A stretch of DNA of 64,000 nucleotides, taken from NCBI RefSeq assembly GCF_012939995.1, contig NZ_SPMZ01000002.1, forward strand, positions 36,463 to 100,462, in the 5' to 3' direction. Shown in pieces: positions 30,908-39,397 of the stretch; position 1 is the stretch's first letter; each line of letters starts with the position of its first letter. The position numbers were made by a program, and so were the translations under genes. This stretch comes from Candidatus Competibacter phosphatis (GTDB lineage: Bacteria; Pseudomonadota; Gammaproteobacteria; Competibacterales; Competibacteraceae). The notes beneath the pieces are model-generated. The model searched no databases. It saw only the letters and a program-made list of their open reading frames with translations, and was not told the origin of the DNA.

Positions 30908-31795
30908 TCAATCTCGTTTAGTTCTACGTTGATCTTCCTCGACTCCTTTATAGTGCAAGCTGGAGATTTGTTCCGAGATCATGCCAATTAAAAAATATTA
31001 ACAAGGAATAAATTAAGAGCACAGCACTCATGTTGGTAAATCGATGTGCGGTCGCATACGTATAACCGTAATGCAAAATAGCCACTAAAAAAAAATGTCA
31101 GGCTTATCGGAAGAAAAAAAATGCATCGGCGAGAATAAGGCGCCGACCTTAAGGATAATCAGAAAAAACCGTGCACCGTCCCGCAGGAGGCGAATGTGGC
31201 TTTTCCCACCACGCTGGCCAGCTCGGATCGGGATGTAGGCGACCGGAAACCCCGCGCGGAAAAAAGCCATGGTGCTGGTGGTGGGGTAAGAAAAGCCGTT
31301 GGGCAACAAGTAAAGGAACTTGCGAAAATGACGAGCGCGGACAGCACGAAACCCGGAAGTGAGGTCCTTGATGCGATAACCGGTCATCACCGAAGCCAAC
31401 CGGTTATAGAACTGGTTAGCCAACCACCGGCCCGACGAGGCGTGAGTATCGGCTTGCCGCGCGCCCACCGCCATTTCATGGCCTTCCGCTAGCTTCGCCA
31501 GCAGGCGGGGAATGTCGGTGGGCGAATGTTGACCGTCGGCATCCATGAAAACCAGCAGGTCACCCTTGGCATTCCGCGTGCCGGTCTTGACCGCCGCGCC
31601 GTTTCCCAGCGAGTACGGGTGGCGGACCACTCGCGCACCGTGCGCCCGGCCCACCTCACCGGTCTGGTCGGTGGAACCGTCGTCGACCACAATAATCTCC
31701 GCCGCCGGATACAACGCTTTCAGTTCGGTCAGCAACGGCGGCAGATTGGCCGCTTCGTTCTTGGCCGGCAAAATGATGCTCAAGCTCTCTTTCAT
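30908..31795 (-). CDS. DPM-like GT2 (polyprenyl-phosphate glycosyltransferase), three frame breaks, hidden C-terminus
   Basis: A family 2 enzyme of the dolichol/polyprenyl-phosphate mannose synthase group: MKESLSIILPAKNEAANLPP, VVDDGSTDQTGEV, LLVFMDADGQHSP, MTGYRIKDLTSGFRAVRA. As written it stops at 31085. Removing one base each from an eight-A run (31114-31121), a nine-A run (31087-31095) and a six-A run (30990-30995) restores two C-terminal TM helices with YATAHRFTNMSAVLLIYSLL and IFLIGMISEQISSLHYKG, ending at 30908. The repaired length of about 294 residues is typical. It would make a polyprenyl-phospho-sugar, the donor form used by GT-C enzymes, which fits the GT-C protein at 22352. Confidence 0.83.
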
Positions 31796-31917
31796 GATCG
31801 ACCTTATTCTACGTTTTGTAAGAGCATAATCGATCTATATGGCGCTGCCCACTCGACACGCCATGCTCTATTGATTCGCCTGACCGCCAGCACCTGCTCC
31901 GCCCGATTTCAACCAGC

Positions 31918-32328
31918 TTACTCCTGACGCAACAACAGTTGACAATACGTCTCGAAATCAACGAGATGCCCAGACAGCACGGATCGGACGATATCCAAAT
32001 TCAGCTTTTGGTAATCATGAATAGCGACGTTGCGGAATCCAACCATGGCCTGCAAGCGCCGGGATAAATCAGCCGGGATCAGATGTGCCCGCTCCAGCAA
32101 GGAAAACGCGTCCCGGCTATCTTGGGGAATGCCCAGACGGTTGACCCGCACCCGATGCATAGCCACATCGATGCTGGCCTCACACGCCCGCAGCAGGTTG
32201 AGGATGATCGAATCCTGCTTGGTAAAGTGAATCGCCAGCTCGGACTCATGGCCCTCGTACTCCTCCCGAATCCGTCCCAAATAGCGCTCGATCACCGCCA
32301 CCTTGTTCAGAACCACGTCATCGGGCAT
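31918..32328 (-). CDS. hepT: HepT-like HEPN toxin (DUF86)
   Basis: A 136-residue HEPN-domain ribonuclease. The catalytic R-X4-H-X-Y motif is present as RNVAIHDY near residue 98. It pairs with the nucleotidyltransferase gene immediately upstream (11-nt overlap). In characterised HepT/MntA pairs the antitoxin AMPylates the Tyr of this motif. This copy belongs to the longer DUF86 subtype (VLNKVAVIERYLGRIREEY), distinct from the second pair at 62.7 kb. Confidence 0.88.
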   Translation of the reverse strand: MPDDVVLNKVAVIERYLGRIREEYEGHESELAIHFTKQDSIILNLLRACEASIDVAMHRVRVNRLGIPQDSRDAFSLLERAHLIPADLSRRLQAMVGFRNVAIHDYQKLNLDIVRSVLSGHLVDFETYCQLLLRQE

Positions 32329-32722
32329 GAATCCTTCCTCGCTCGTGAATATCTCCGAGAATATCTCGACGAGCCTCGTTCAGCCGCACATAGTCGGCCA
32401 AGGCCCGACTTTCGAACTCCTCGGACCGGAATCGGTCGGCGCAGTAAATGCGGCGGTCATGGCCAAACACTTGCTGGCGTAACACCACAGATGCATTCTG
32501 CAAATCCACCAAGTCCACATCCCGCTTAAATTGCCGGGCCAGATCCTGCGCCAACTCCCAGCAAGCCACACTGGCCATCGGCCTGGGCGATAGGATGGCG
32601 AGGTCAATGTCACTACCAGTGTGTTCAAATGGAGTACCGGCGCTCCCAAACCGATAAATCGCCCAGACCTCGGGTAACGCCTTCAGGATTCGATCAACGA
32701 TCATCTCGTCGGATATCTTCAT
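32318..32722 (-). CDS. mntA: MntA-like minimal nucleotidyltransferase antitoxin
   Basis: A 134-residue nucleotidyltransferase with the GSX10DXD motif (FGSAGTPFEHTGSDIDLAIL). Antitoxin partner of the adjacent HepT, known in this family to inactivate the toxin by adding AMP. The extra C-terminal helices (SEEFESRALADYVRLNEARR) are standard. It is the first gene of the two-gene unit. Confidence 0.87.
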   Translation of the reverse strand: MKISDEMIVDRILKALPEVWAIYRFGSAGTPFEHTGSDIDLAILSPRPMASVACWELAQDLARQFKRDVDLVDLQNASVVLRQQVFGHDRRIYCADRFRSEEFESRALADYVRLNEARRDILGDIHERGRIHAR

Positions 32723-32744
32723 TAGCCAAAATACACCTTATAAA

Positions 32745-33185
32745 CTAAGGCATTAGGTCCCAGCCATCGCGCTCGCTCATGATCTGTTCCAGCTCAAACG
32801 GACAAATCTCTGGAAACAGCGTCTCCTCCAAACCCGTTTCAGCGATCGCCATCAGTACCGCATCAATGTAGGCATCCGCCATAAGTGTCGGTAATTCGGG
32901 GCGCAGACTTGGATTATCGGCCAGCAACCGAGCCACCTGTCGCTGTTGCTCCCGAATCGTCGCTCGCCAACTTCGACCACGCCGTTCCGGTTGATAACGC
33001 CATTTCAACCAATGCATCAACAACACCGCCAACCGGCTCCCCAACGCCCGCCGCTCACTCCGTCCCATGCTTTCCAATTCCTCGGCGATGTTCATGCGAT
33101 CAACTTCCGCCCATCGCCCCGCGCGCAGCAGGGCCGCATTTCGCGTTGCCCATGCGTACAAATCCCGTTCATAAAGGGTTTCCAT
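32745..33185 (-). CDS. DUF29 family protein
   Basis: A 146-residue DUF29 protein (YERDLYAWATRNAALLRAGR, then IAEELESMGRSERRALGSRL and LLMHWLKWRYQPERRGRSWR). The family is common in cyanobacteria and environmental proteobacteria, often in multiple copies near toxin-antitoxin genes; no function is established. It lies 22 nt upstream of the MntA/HepT pair on the same strand. Confidence 0.85.
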   Translation of the reverse strand: METLYERDLYAWATRNAALLRAGRWAEVDRMNIAEELESMGRSERRALGSRLAVLLMHWLKWRYQPERRGRSWRATIREQQRQVARLLADNPSLRPELPTLMADAYIDAVLMAIAETGLEETLFPEICPFELEQIMSERDGWDLMP

Positions 33186-33391
33186 AACGCCACCTAAATC
33201 TCAAGCCAACCGGATAAATCATCGCACCCATCATCCCATTACTTGCGGGCAAGGCTGTTCCAGCAGCCGCCACTACCGCCTCCAGCGTCACTGCCGCCGA
33301 CGCTTGCTCGCCCCAGATTTCCAGAAAGCACGGCATCAACTGTCGGCGCAAAATTCAAATTCCACCTTGCCGCAAGCCTTTTTAATTTCGA

Positions 33392-33952
33392 TCAGCGCCA
33401 TAGTGCCGCCAAATGGACTCGGATCTCCGGTAACCGCTCCAAGGTCAATGTTTCATCAGGTTCCGCTGTCCGGCTCTCCCGATAATTCCCCAGCACCGGT
33501 TCTCGATAGCAGTCCATCCGCCCCTCCGTCGCGTCCAGCAGCCAAACCTCCGGGATACCGTGCCGGGCGTATAAAGGAATTTTCAACTCCCGGTCATAAG
33601 CCAGCGTGCTATTCGCTATCTCGATCAACAGCAGCACATCTCCCGCAGTCGGATGCGCATCGCGATAACCACGATTCACTACCAGCGCCAAGTCCGGCAC
33701 CACTTCGCTATTTTCATCCAGTTGCACTGGGTTCTGAACCCGCACTCGATAATCGCCATAATTCTGAATCGTCAGAATCTGCGCCAATCGATCCACATAA
33801 TCCGCGTGCAGGCTGTTAATCGGCGCCATATCCATCAACTCCCCATCGATCAGTTCCACGCGGTCGGATTCGGTCAGAATCCCCGCCGCGCCAAGCCGCT
33901 GAAAATCGACCACCGCCAGCTTATGTCGCGGGAATTGCACCGTCGCGGCCAT
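33392..33952 (-). CDS. Uma2 family endonuclease-like protein (DUF820)
   Basis: A 186-residue Uma2/DUF820 protein with the PD-(D/E)XK-like fold: GILTESDRVELIDGELMDM, EVVPDLALVV, LLIEIANSTLAYDRELKIPL, YARHGIPEVWLLD. The catalytic acidic/Lys pattern (PDL ... EIANS ... K) is intact. The family is abundant in accessory DNA; its biological target is unknown. Confidence 0.87.
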   Translation of the reverse strand: MAATVQFPRHKLAVVDFQRLGAAGILTESDRVELIDGELMDMAPINSLHADYVDRLAQILTIQNYGDYRVRVQNPVQLDENSEVVPDLALVVNRGYRDAHPTAGDVLLLIEIANSTLAYDRELKIPLYARHGIPEVWLLDATEGRMDCYREPVLGNYRESRTAEPDETLTLERLPEIRVHLAALWR

Positions 33953-33980
33953 AACCCCTCCGCTCCACCACGTATTTCAA

Positions 33981-34898
33981 CTAGACCACCCAGACCAGCA
34001 CCGCCGGCAGCGTCACCAACGCCAGCCCGGTTTCCACCGTCACGATCGCTGCCATCAACGGCGCGTCGCCACCCAGTTGCCGTGCCAGAATATAAGCGGT
34101 GGACGATCCCGGCAGCGCGGCAAAAGTCATCAAAACCGCCGTTTCCAACTGGCCCGGTTGCACCAACCAGCATAGCGTTGCCGCCAGCGCCGGCAATACC
34201 AATAGTTTCAGCGCGCTGACCGCGACCAGCAAGCCCAGCCGGTTCAGCGCCGCTAGTCGCAAGCCCGCGCCCACCGCCAGCAGACCCAACGGCAACGCCG
34301 CCCGCGCCAGAATATCCAGCATCGCCGCCGAGCCCCACGGCAAGCCGATCCCGCTGAGATTCAAGCCAATCCCGACCAGACAGGCCAGGATCAGCGGATT
34401 GGTGATCAAGCCCCGCAACACCCCAGTCACACTGATCGAACCACCGGCGTGCGCGCTCAACACCAGCACGCACAGCACATTGATCATCGGGATCATGAGC
34501 GCCATCACCAGCGCCGCCACCGTGCCGCCCTCGACGTGAAACACCGCCAGCGCCACTGCCAGTCCCACATACGTATTAAAGCGGATCGCACCCTGGTATA
34601 CCGAGCTAAAGGCTGGTCCGTCCACTCCCAGCCACGGCCGTAGCGTATACGCCAGCGCCGTCATCCCCAACAGCAAAACCACCACCACCACCGCCACCGG
34701 CCCGACCGCGTATTCCTCCAGCCGCGCCTGCGCCAAGCGGTTCACCAGCAAGGCCGGAAATAGCAGAAAATAGGTCAGTCGCTCGGCGGCCGGCCAGAAT
34801 CCGTCACCCGGAAACCCCAGCCGCCGCAGCCCCAAACCCAGCAGGATCAGCGCGAAGATCGGCCCCAGCGCGCCGAGAATCAGGGGGAGGTTGTTCAT
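33981..34898 (-). CDS. AEC family transporter
   Basis: A 305-residue auxin-efflux-carrier family permease with about ten TM helices, likely exporting or importing organic or amino acids. Landmarks: LGALGPIFALILLGLGLRR, VYQGAIRFNTYVGLAVALAV, ALPLGLLAVGAGLRL, FAALPGSSTAYILARQLGGD. The ATG at 34898 overlaps the argE stop (ATGA), so it is translated from the argE mRNA. The substrate may relate to ornithine or acetylated amino acids but this is only contextual. Confidence 0.87.
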   Translation of the reverse strand: MNNLPLILGALGPIFALILLGLGLRRLGFPGDGFWPAAERLTYFLLFPALLVNRLAQARLEEYAVGPVAVVVVVLLLGMTALAYTLRPWLGVDGPAFSSVYQGAIRFNTYVGLAVALAVFHVEGGTVAALVMALMIPMINVLCVLVLSAHAGGSISVTGVLRGLITNPLILACLVGIGLNLSGIGLPWGSAAMLDILARAALPLGLLAVGAGLRLAALNRLGLLVAVSALKLLVLPALAATLCWLVQPGQLETAVLMTFAALPGSSTAYILARQLGGDAPLMAAIVTVETGLALVTLPAVLVWVV

Positions 34899-36055
34899 GC
34901 GGATGGCAAACAAAACCGCCCGATCAGCCCTCGCAGCAGATCCAGCGTCGGCTGAATCGTCGCCAGCGACAGAAATTCGTTCGGCTGATGGGCGCATTCC
35001 ACATCGCCGGGACCGAGAATCACCGTCTCCATGCCCAAGGCATTCAGATACGGCCCCTCGGTGCCGAAACTCACCACCCCAGCCGGCGCACCGGTCAGTT
35101 CCTCGGTTGCCCGCACGATGGCGGCCGCCGCTGGCGTTTCCATCGCCTCGATCCCTTCGAACAGCGGCAGGAAATCCAGTCGCAACTCGCTCTCGGTCAG
35201 CAATCGAGCCAACCGACCATGCAACTCGCCGCGCAGGTCCGCCAACGACATTCCCGGCAACGGCCGAATATCGATGTGCAGCTCGCAGTCGGCGCAGATC
35301 CGGTTGGGATTGTCGCCGCCGTGGATATGCCCCAGATTGAGGGTCGGCACCTCGACCTCGAACAACGGGTTGCGGTGGCCCGCTTGCAATTCCGCCCGCC
35401 AGCGCAGCAACTCGCCGATCACCCGGTGCATGCCCTCCAGGGCGCTCACACCCAACGCCGGATTACTGGAATGACCCGAGCGGCCTTCCAGCCGGATCGC
35501 TTCCATCAGGATGCCCTTGTGCATCCGTACCGGTTTCAGCCCGGTCGGTTCGCCGATCAGCGCGTGCCGACCCAGCGGCCGACCGGCCGCCGCCAGCGCC
35601 CGCGCGCCATGCATGCTGCTTTCCTCGTCCGCCGTGGCCAAAATCACCAGCGGCTGGCGCAACGAACCCGCTGAGAACTCCCGCGCCGCTTCCAGCGCCA
35701 GCGCCAGAAAGGACTTCATATCAGCAGTGCCCAGACCATAAATCCGCCCGTCCGCCACCTCTCCGCCAAACGGATCGTATCGCCAGCGCCCGGCATCGAA
35801 CGGCACCGTATCGGTGTGCCCAGCCAGCACCAACCCACCCGGCCCCACCCCCAGCGTGGCGATCAGATTGGCCTTATCCGGCCGTTCCGGTAGCGGTTCG
35901 ATCCGCACCACGAAACCGGCATCCTCCAGCCAATTGGCCAGCAGATCGACCACCGGTCGGTTGCTTTGATCGAACTGCGGCGACACGCTACTGACCGAGG
36001 GAATGGCGATCAGTTGGCGGATACGATCCAGTAACGGGGTTGACGAAATCGGCAT
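34895..36055 (-). CDS. argE: Acetylornithine deacetylase (ArgE), M20 family
   Basis: A 386-residue M20 metallopeptidase that removes acetate from N2-acetylornithine in arginine biosynthesis. Metal-site motifs: VLAGHTDTVPFD, YGLGTADMKSF, ATADEESS, LIGEPTGLKPV, and GDVECAHQPNE at the end. Dimerisation-domain text GRSGHSSNPALGVSALEGMH is present. It is divergent from the GNAT-C39 gene, with 160 nt between. M20 relatives such as DapE are possible, but the ligand-region pattern fits ArgE best. Confidence 0.87.
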   Translation of the reverse strand: MPISSTPLLDRIRQLIAIPSVSSVSPQFDQSNRPVVDLLANWLEDAGFVVRIEPLPERPDKANLIATLGVGPGGLVLAGHTDTVPFDAGRWRYDPFGGEVADGRIYGLGTADMKSFLALALEAAREFSAGSLRQPLVILATADEESSMHGARALAAAGRPLGRHALIGEPTGLKPVRMHKGILMEAIRLEGRSGHSSNPALGVSALEGMHRVIGELLRWRAELQAGHRNPLFEVEVPTLNLGHIHGGDNPNRICADCELHIDIRPLPGMSLADLRGELHGRLARLLTESELRLDFLPLFEGIEAMETPAAAAIVRATEELTGAPAGVVSFGTEGPYLNALGMETVILGPGDVECAHQPNEFLSLATIQPTLDLLRGLIGRFCLPSA

Positions 36056-36215
36056 GAGTTTTCACTAGCGATGGAGGTGAATGCTGCGAGATAATAGCAA
36101 CATTCGCCGGTTGGTATCCCGCGCTTGTCCTGGCCGTTGTCGCCAAGCCGTCTTGCCCATCCCCGTTCGCCCGCCCGACTTTCGAGTCTGGAACCGCTTT
36201 GCCTTGAAATCCGCC

Positions 36216-37334
36216 ATGCCGCGCGCCGCTACTCCGGACGACATTCCAGCCCTGTTGGCCATCGAGAACCGCTGTTTCAGCAGCGACCGGCTGTCCCGCC
36301 GTAGTTTCCGTCACCTGCTAACCCGCGGCAACGCGATCACCTTGGTCGAAGAAGACGCCGATCGCATTCGCGGCTACGTGCTGCTGCTGTTCTCGCGCGG
36401 CACCTCAATGGCCCGCTTGTACTCCATCGCTGTCCACCCGGATTTTGCTCGCTGTAAGATCGGCGACCGCCTGCTGGAAGCCGCCGAGACCGTCGCCCTG
36501 GAGCGCGATTGTGTGTCGATGCGGTTGGAGGTCCGCCGCGACAACCCCCCTTCGCTGAACCTGTTCCGTCGCCACGGCTACCGCCAGTTCAAGGAAGTGC
36601 TGGATTATTACGAAGACCACATGACCGCGCTGCGCTTCGAAAAGCGCCTGGTCCCGCAACTCCAACTCGATCTGGTCAAGGTCCCCTACTACCAGCAGAC
36701 CCTCGATTTCACCTGCGGTCCAGCGGCGCTGATGATGGCCATGAAGGCGCTGGACCCCACGCTCGAACTGGACCGCAAGCTGGAACTGCGGTTGTGGCGC
36801 GAGGCTACCACCATCTTCATGACCGCCGGCCATGGCGGCTGCGGCCCCTACGGATTGGCGCTGTCGTCCTATCGACGCGGTTTCGATCTGGAGATTCACG
36901 TCAACGAAGACGGCGTGTTCCTGGTCGATTCGGTCCGCAACCCGGAAAAAAAGGAAGTGATGCGACTGGTGCAGGAAGACTGGATCGAAGAATTGAGCCG
37001 GTTGCCAGTCGCCTTGTATCGCGGCAGTCTGGGCGTGGACGAACTACGGCAGAAATTCGAAACCGGCGGTATTCCGCTGGTGCTGATCAGTTCCTACCGG
37101 ATCTATGGCGAGCGCTTCCCGCACTGGGTGGTCGTCACCGGTTTCGACGATCACTGCATCTATGTCCACGACCCGTTCGTCGATGACGAAAACGGCGAAA
37201 CCGTCACCGATTCCGTCAACATGCCGATTTCGCACCGGGAGTTCCAGCGCATGGCCCGCTATGGCAAGGTCGCGCAAAAAGCCGTGCTGATCCTCTATCG
37301 CTCCAACCGTCGCCCCGAACCGCCGGCCACTTAA
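36216..37334 (+). CDS. GNAT acetyltransferase fused to C39-like peptidase
   Basis: A 372-residue two-domain protein. Residues 1-145 are a RimI-like GNAT domain (MPRAATPDDIPALLAIENRC, ARLYSIAVHPDFARCKIGDR, NPPSLNLFRRHGYR). Residues 150-360 are a C39/papain-like cysteine peptidase fold: QTLDFTCGPAALMMAMKAL with the candidate Cys, FPHWVVVTGFDDH with His, and VHDPFVDD with Asp. It is followed 43 nt later by a RimK-like ATP-grasp ligase, a conserved pairing. A peptide-tag synthesis and removal system has been proposed for such pairs on comparative grounds. The start at 36216 is chosen because the GNAT domain begins there. Confidence 0.85.
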   Translation: MPRAATPDDIPALLAIENRCFSSDRLSRRSFRHLLTRGNAITLVEEDADRIRGYVLLLFSRGTSMARLYSIAVHPDFARCKIGDRLLEAAETVALERDCVSMRLEVRRDNPPSLNLFRRHGYRQFKEVLDYYEDHMTALRFEKRLVPQLQLDLVKVPYYQQTLDFTCGPAALMMAMKALDPTLELDRKLELRLWREATTIFMTAGHGGCGPYGLALSSYRRGFDLEIHVNEDGVFLVDSVRNPEKKEVMRLVQEDWIEELSRLPVALYRGSLGVDELRQKFETGGIPLVLISSYRIYGERFPHWVVVTGFDDHCIYVHDPFVDDENGETVTDSVNMPISHREFQRMARYGKVAQKAVLILYRSNRRPEPPAT

Positions 37335-37377
37335 CCACCCTAACCGCACACTCGCTTTATCAGGACGCTTTGCACCG

Positions 37378-38859
37378 ATGGCCGATCACATCATCCTGGT
37401 GGAAAATCCCACCGAATGGAAACCCCATTTTCCCAAACTACCCGTCGTCGCCGCCAAGGACTACCTGGCCAAACCCGAATACTCCACCGGCCGCAGCCTG
37501 CGGGTACTCAACCTGTGCCGCAGCTACCGTTACCTAAGTGTCGGTTACTACTGCTCGCTGCTGGCCGAGGCCCGACGCCACCGGGTGATCCCCAGCGTAC
37601 GCACCCTCAACGATCTCAGCCGCAAGTCGATCTACAGCCTGGACGTCGAGGATCTGGACGACCATGTCCAGCAGGTGCTGGGCAAGCCCCGACCCGGCTT
37701 CACTGCCACGGCCTTCGAACTGGATATCTTCTTCGGCCAGTGTGCCGCCAAGGAACTACAGGAGCTGGCCCGACAACTGTTCGATGCCTTCCGCTCACCG
37801 TTGCTACGCGTGGAATTCCGATTGCAAGGCAAGTGGCGAATCGCCACCCTCAAGGCACTGCACCTGCATTCGCTGTCGGCCGAACAGGAGGAGATGTTTC
37901 TCGGAGCACTGGCGGCTTATCTCAGCCGGCGCTGGCGGCAGCCGCGGGTCCGCAGCAGTAACTACCGCTACGATCTGGCGATGCTGCACAATCCCAAGGA
38001 AGCCATGCCGCCGTCCAACCCCAAGGGACTGCAACAGTTCATCAAGATCGGCCGCGAATGCGGGGTCAATGTCGAATTGGTCGAGAAAAAGGATTTTGGC
38101 CGGCTGGCCGAATTCGACGCGCTGTTCATCCGCGAAACCACCGGCATCGACCACTACACCTATACCTTCGCCAAAAAGGCGGAAAGCGAAGGCATGGTGG
38201 TCATCGACGATCCCGACTCCATCCTCAAGTGCACCAACAAAGTCTATCTAGATGAGTTACTGCGCACCCACCGGGTCCGCACGCCAAAAACCGTCATCGT
38301 CCGCCGCGACAATCTGGAACGGGTGGATGGCGAAATCGACTACCCCATCGTACTGAAGATTCCCGACGGCTCGTTTTCACGCGGCGTGTTCAAGGTCAAT
38401 GATCGGACTGAACTGCTGGACATGGCCGCTAAACTGTTCAAGTCCTCCGACCTGCTGCTGGCACAGGAATTTCTCTATACCGAATTCGACTGGCGGGTAG
38501 GAATTCTCAACAAGACGCCATTGTTCGTCTGTCAGTATTTCATGTCCAAGGAGCACTGGCAGATCTACAACCACGAACCCGGCCAAAAAACCGGTAACCG
38601 CGCCGGCGATTTCAAAACCTTCCGGGTCGAAGATGCGCCGGAGGTGGTGGTCAAGACGGCGCTCAAGGCGGCCAACCTGATCGGCAACGGCTTATATGGC
38701 GTGGATTTGAAACAGACCGACAAGGGCGTGGTGGTAATCGAAGTCAACGACAACCCCAACATCGATCACGGCATCGAGGACGCGGTGCTCAAGGAAAATC
38801 TTTATCGCACCATCGTCGAAGACATCGTCTGGCGCTTGGATCGCAAGCGGGGAAAATAA
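37378..38859 (+). CDS. RimK-like ATP-grasp protein
   Basis: A 493-residue ligase. The N-terminal 190 residues (RLAN-type region: GRSLRVLNLCRSYRYLSVGY) precede a pre-ATP-grasp domain (LAMLHNPKEAMPPSNPKGLQ) and an ATP-grasp domain with FIRETTGIDHYTYTF, VVIDDPDSILKCTNKVYL, VLKIPDGSFSRGVFKV and VIEVNDNPNIDHGIED. RimK relatives add amino acids such as glutamate to a protein or peptide C-terminus. Its partner is the GNAT-C39 protein just upstream. No obvious precursor peptide is encoded nearby. Confidence 0.87.
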   Translation: MADHIILVENPTEWKPHFPKLPVVAAKDYLAKPEYSTGRSLRVLNLCRSYRYLSVGYYCSLLAEARRHRVIPSVRTLNDLSRKSIYSLDVEDLDDHVQQVLGKPRPGFTATAFELDIFFGQCAAKELQELARQLFDAFRSPLLRVEFRLQGKWRIATLKALHLHSLSAEQEEMFLGALAAYLSRRWRQPRVRSSNYRYDLAMLHNPKEAMPPSNPKGLQQFIKIGRECGVNVELVEKKDFGRLAEFDALFIRETTGIDHYTYTFAKKAESEGMVVIDDPDSILKCTNKVYLDELLRTHRVRTPKTVIVRRDNLERVDGEIDYPIVLKIPDGSFSRGVFKVNDRTELLDMAAKLFKSSDLLLAQEFLYTEFDWRVGILNKTPLFVCQYFMSKEHWQIYNHEPGQKTGNRAGDFKTFRVEDAPEVVVKTALKAANLIGNGLYGVDLKQTDKGVVVIEVNDNPNIDHGIEDAVLKENLYRTIVEDIVWRLDRKRGK

Positions 38860-38869
38860 GGGAGCCGGC

Positions 38870-38901
38870 AGGGAGCAGGGATTACGCAAGACCTGCTCCC
38901 T
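38870..38901. terminator. Hairpin between convergent rimK-like and HiPIP genes
   Basis: Perfect 10-bp inverted repeat AGGGAGCAGG (38870-38879) / CCTGCTCCCT (38892-38901), loop 12 nt, in the 57-nt gap between convergent genes. Likely bidirectional terminator; no clear T tract. Confidence 0.6.
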
Positions 38902-38916
38902 GAATTCTCAAGCGGT

Positions 38917-39246
38917 TCAGGCCGCCTTCTTGGTCCAGGCGGTGCACCAGCCGTTGGCATGAACCAGTTTACCCTGGAAAATTGCGCAAGGGCCGCTCTC
39001 TTCGCCAGCCTTGCCGGTGTACAGGCCACAATTATGGCAAAACGCCTCGGCATCCTTGCGCTTGTCGGATTTGGTGGCGTCGGCCGCGTAACCCAGCGAC
39101 GCCGCCGTGGGATCGGTCTCGCTGACCATGTCGGCCGCCTTGGCGGCTCCACTCAGCAGGGCGTTGGCGAACGGCGCGGCCGCCAAGCCGATGGCGGTCA
39201 GCTTGATGAAGCGGCGGCGACTGTTATCGGAAACAGGATTGGTCAT
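38917..39246 (-). CDS. High-potential iron-sulfur protein (HiPIP)
   Basis: A 109-residue periplasmic [4Fe-4S] electron carrier. It has a Tat signal (SRRRFIKLTAIGLAAAPFAN) and four cluster Cys in HiPIP order: CHNCGLYTG, GPCAIFQGKLV, NGWCTAW. The precursor length is typical. HiPIPs donate electrons in photosynthetic or respiratory chains of gammaproteobacteria. It is monocistronic, followed by a hairpin. Confidence 0.93.
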   Translation of the reverse strand: MTNPVSDNSRRRFIKLTAIGLAAAPFANALLSGAAKAADMVSETDPTAASLGYAADATKSDKRKDAEAFCHNCGLYTGKAGEESGPCAIFQGKLVHANGWCTAWTKKAA

Positions 39247-39397
39247 GGGGGTCTCCTCGGGAGTTGTTATATGACCTGGTCAAACTCACGCGAACAGCAC
39301 CTGCGCGAGCGCTTGAATGATAGCATGGACCGCCATCGGGCAATTTGACATCCTGCAATGACAACGACCGATTTCCTCCTTTTTGGAGCGACATTGC

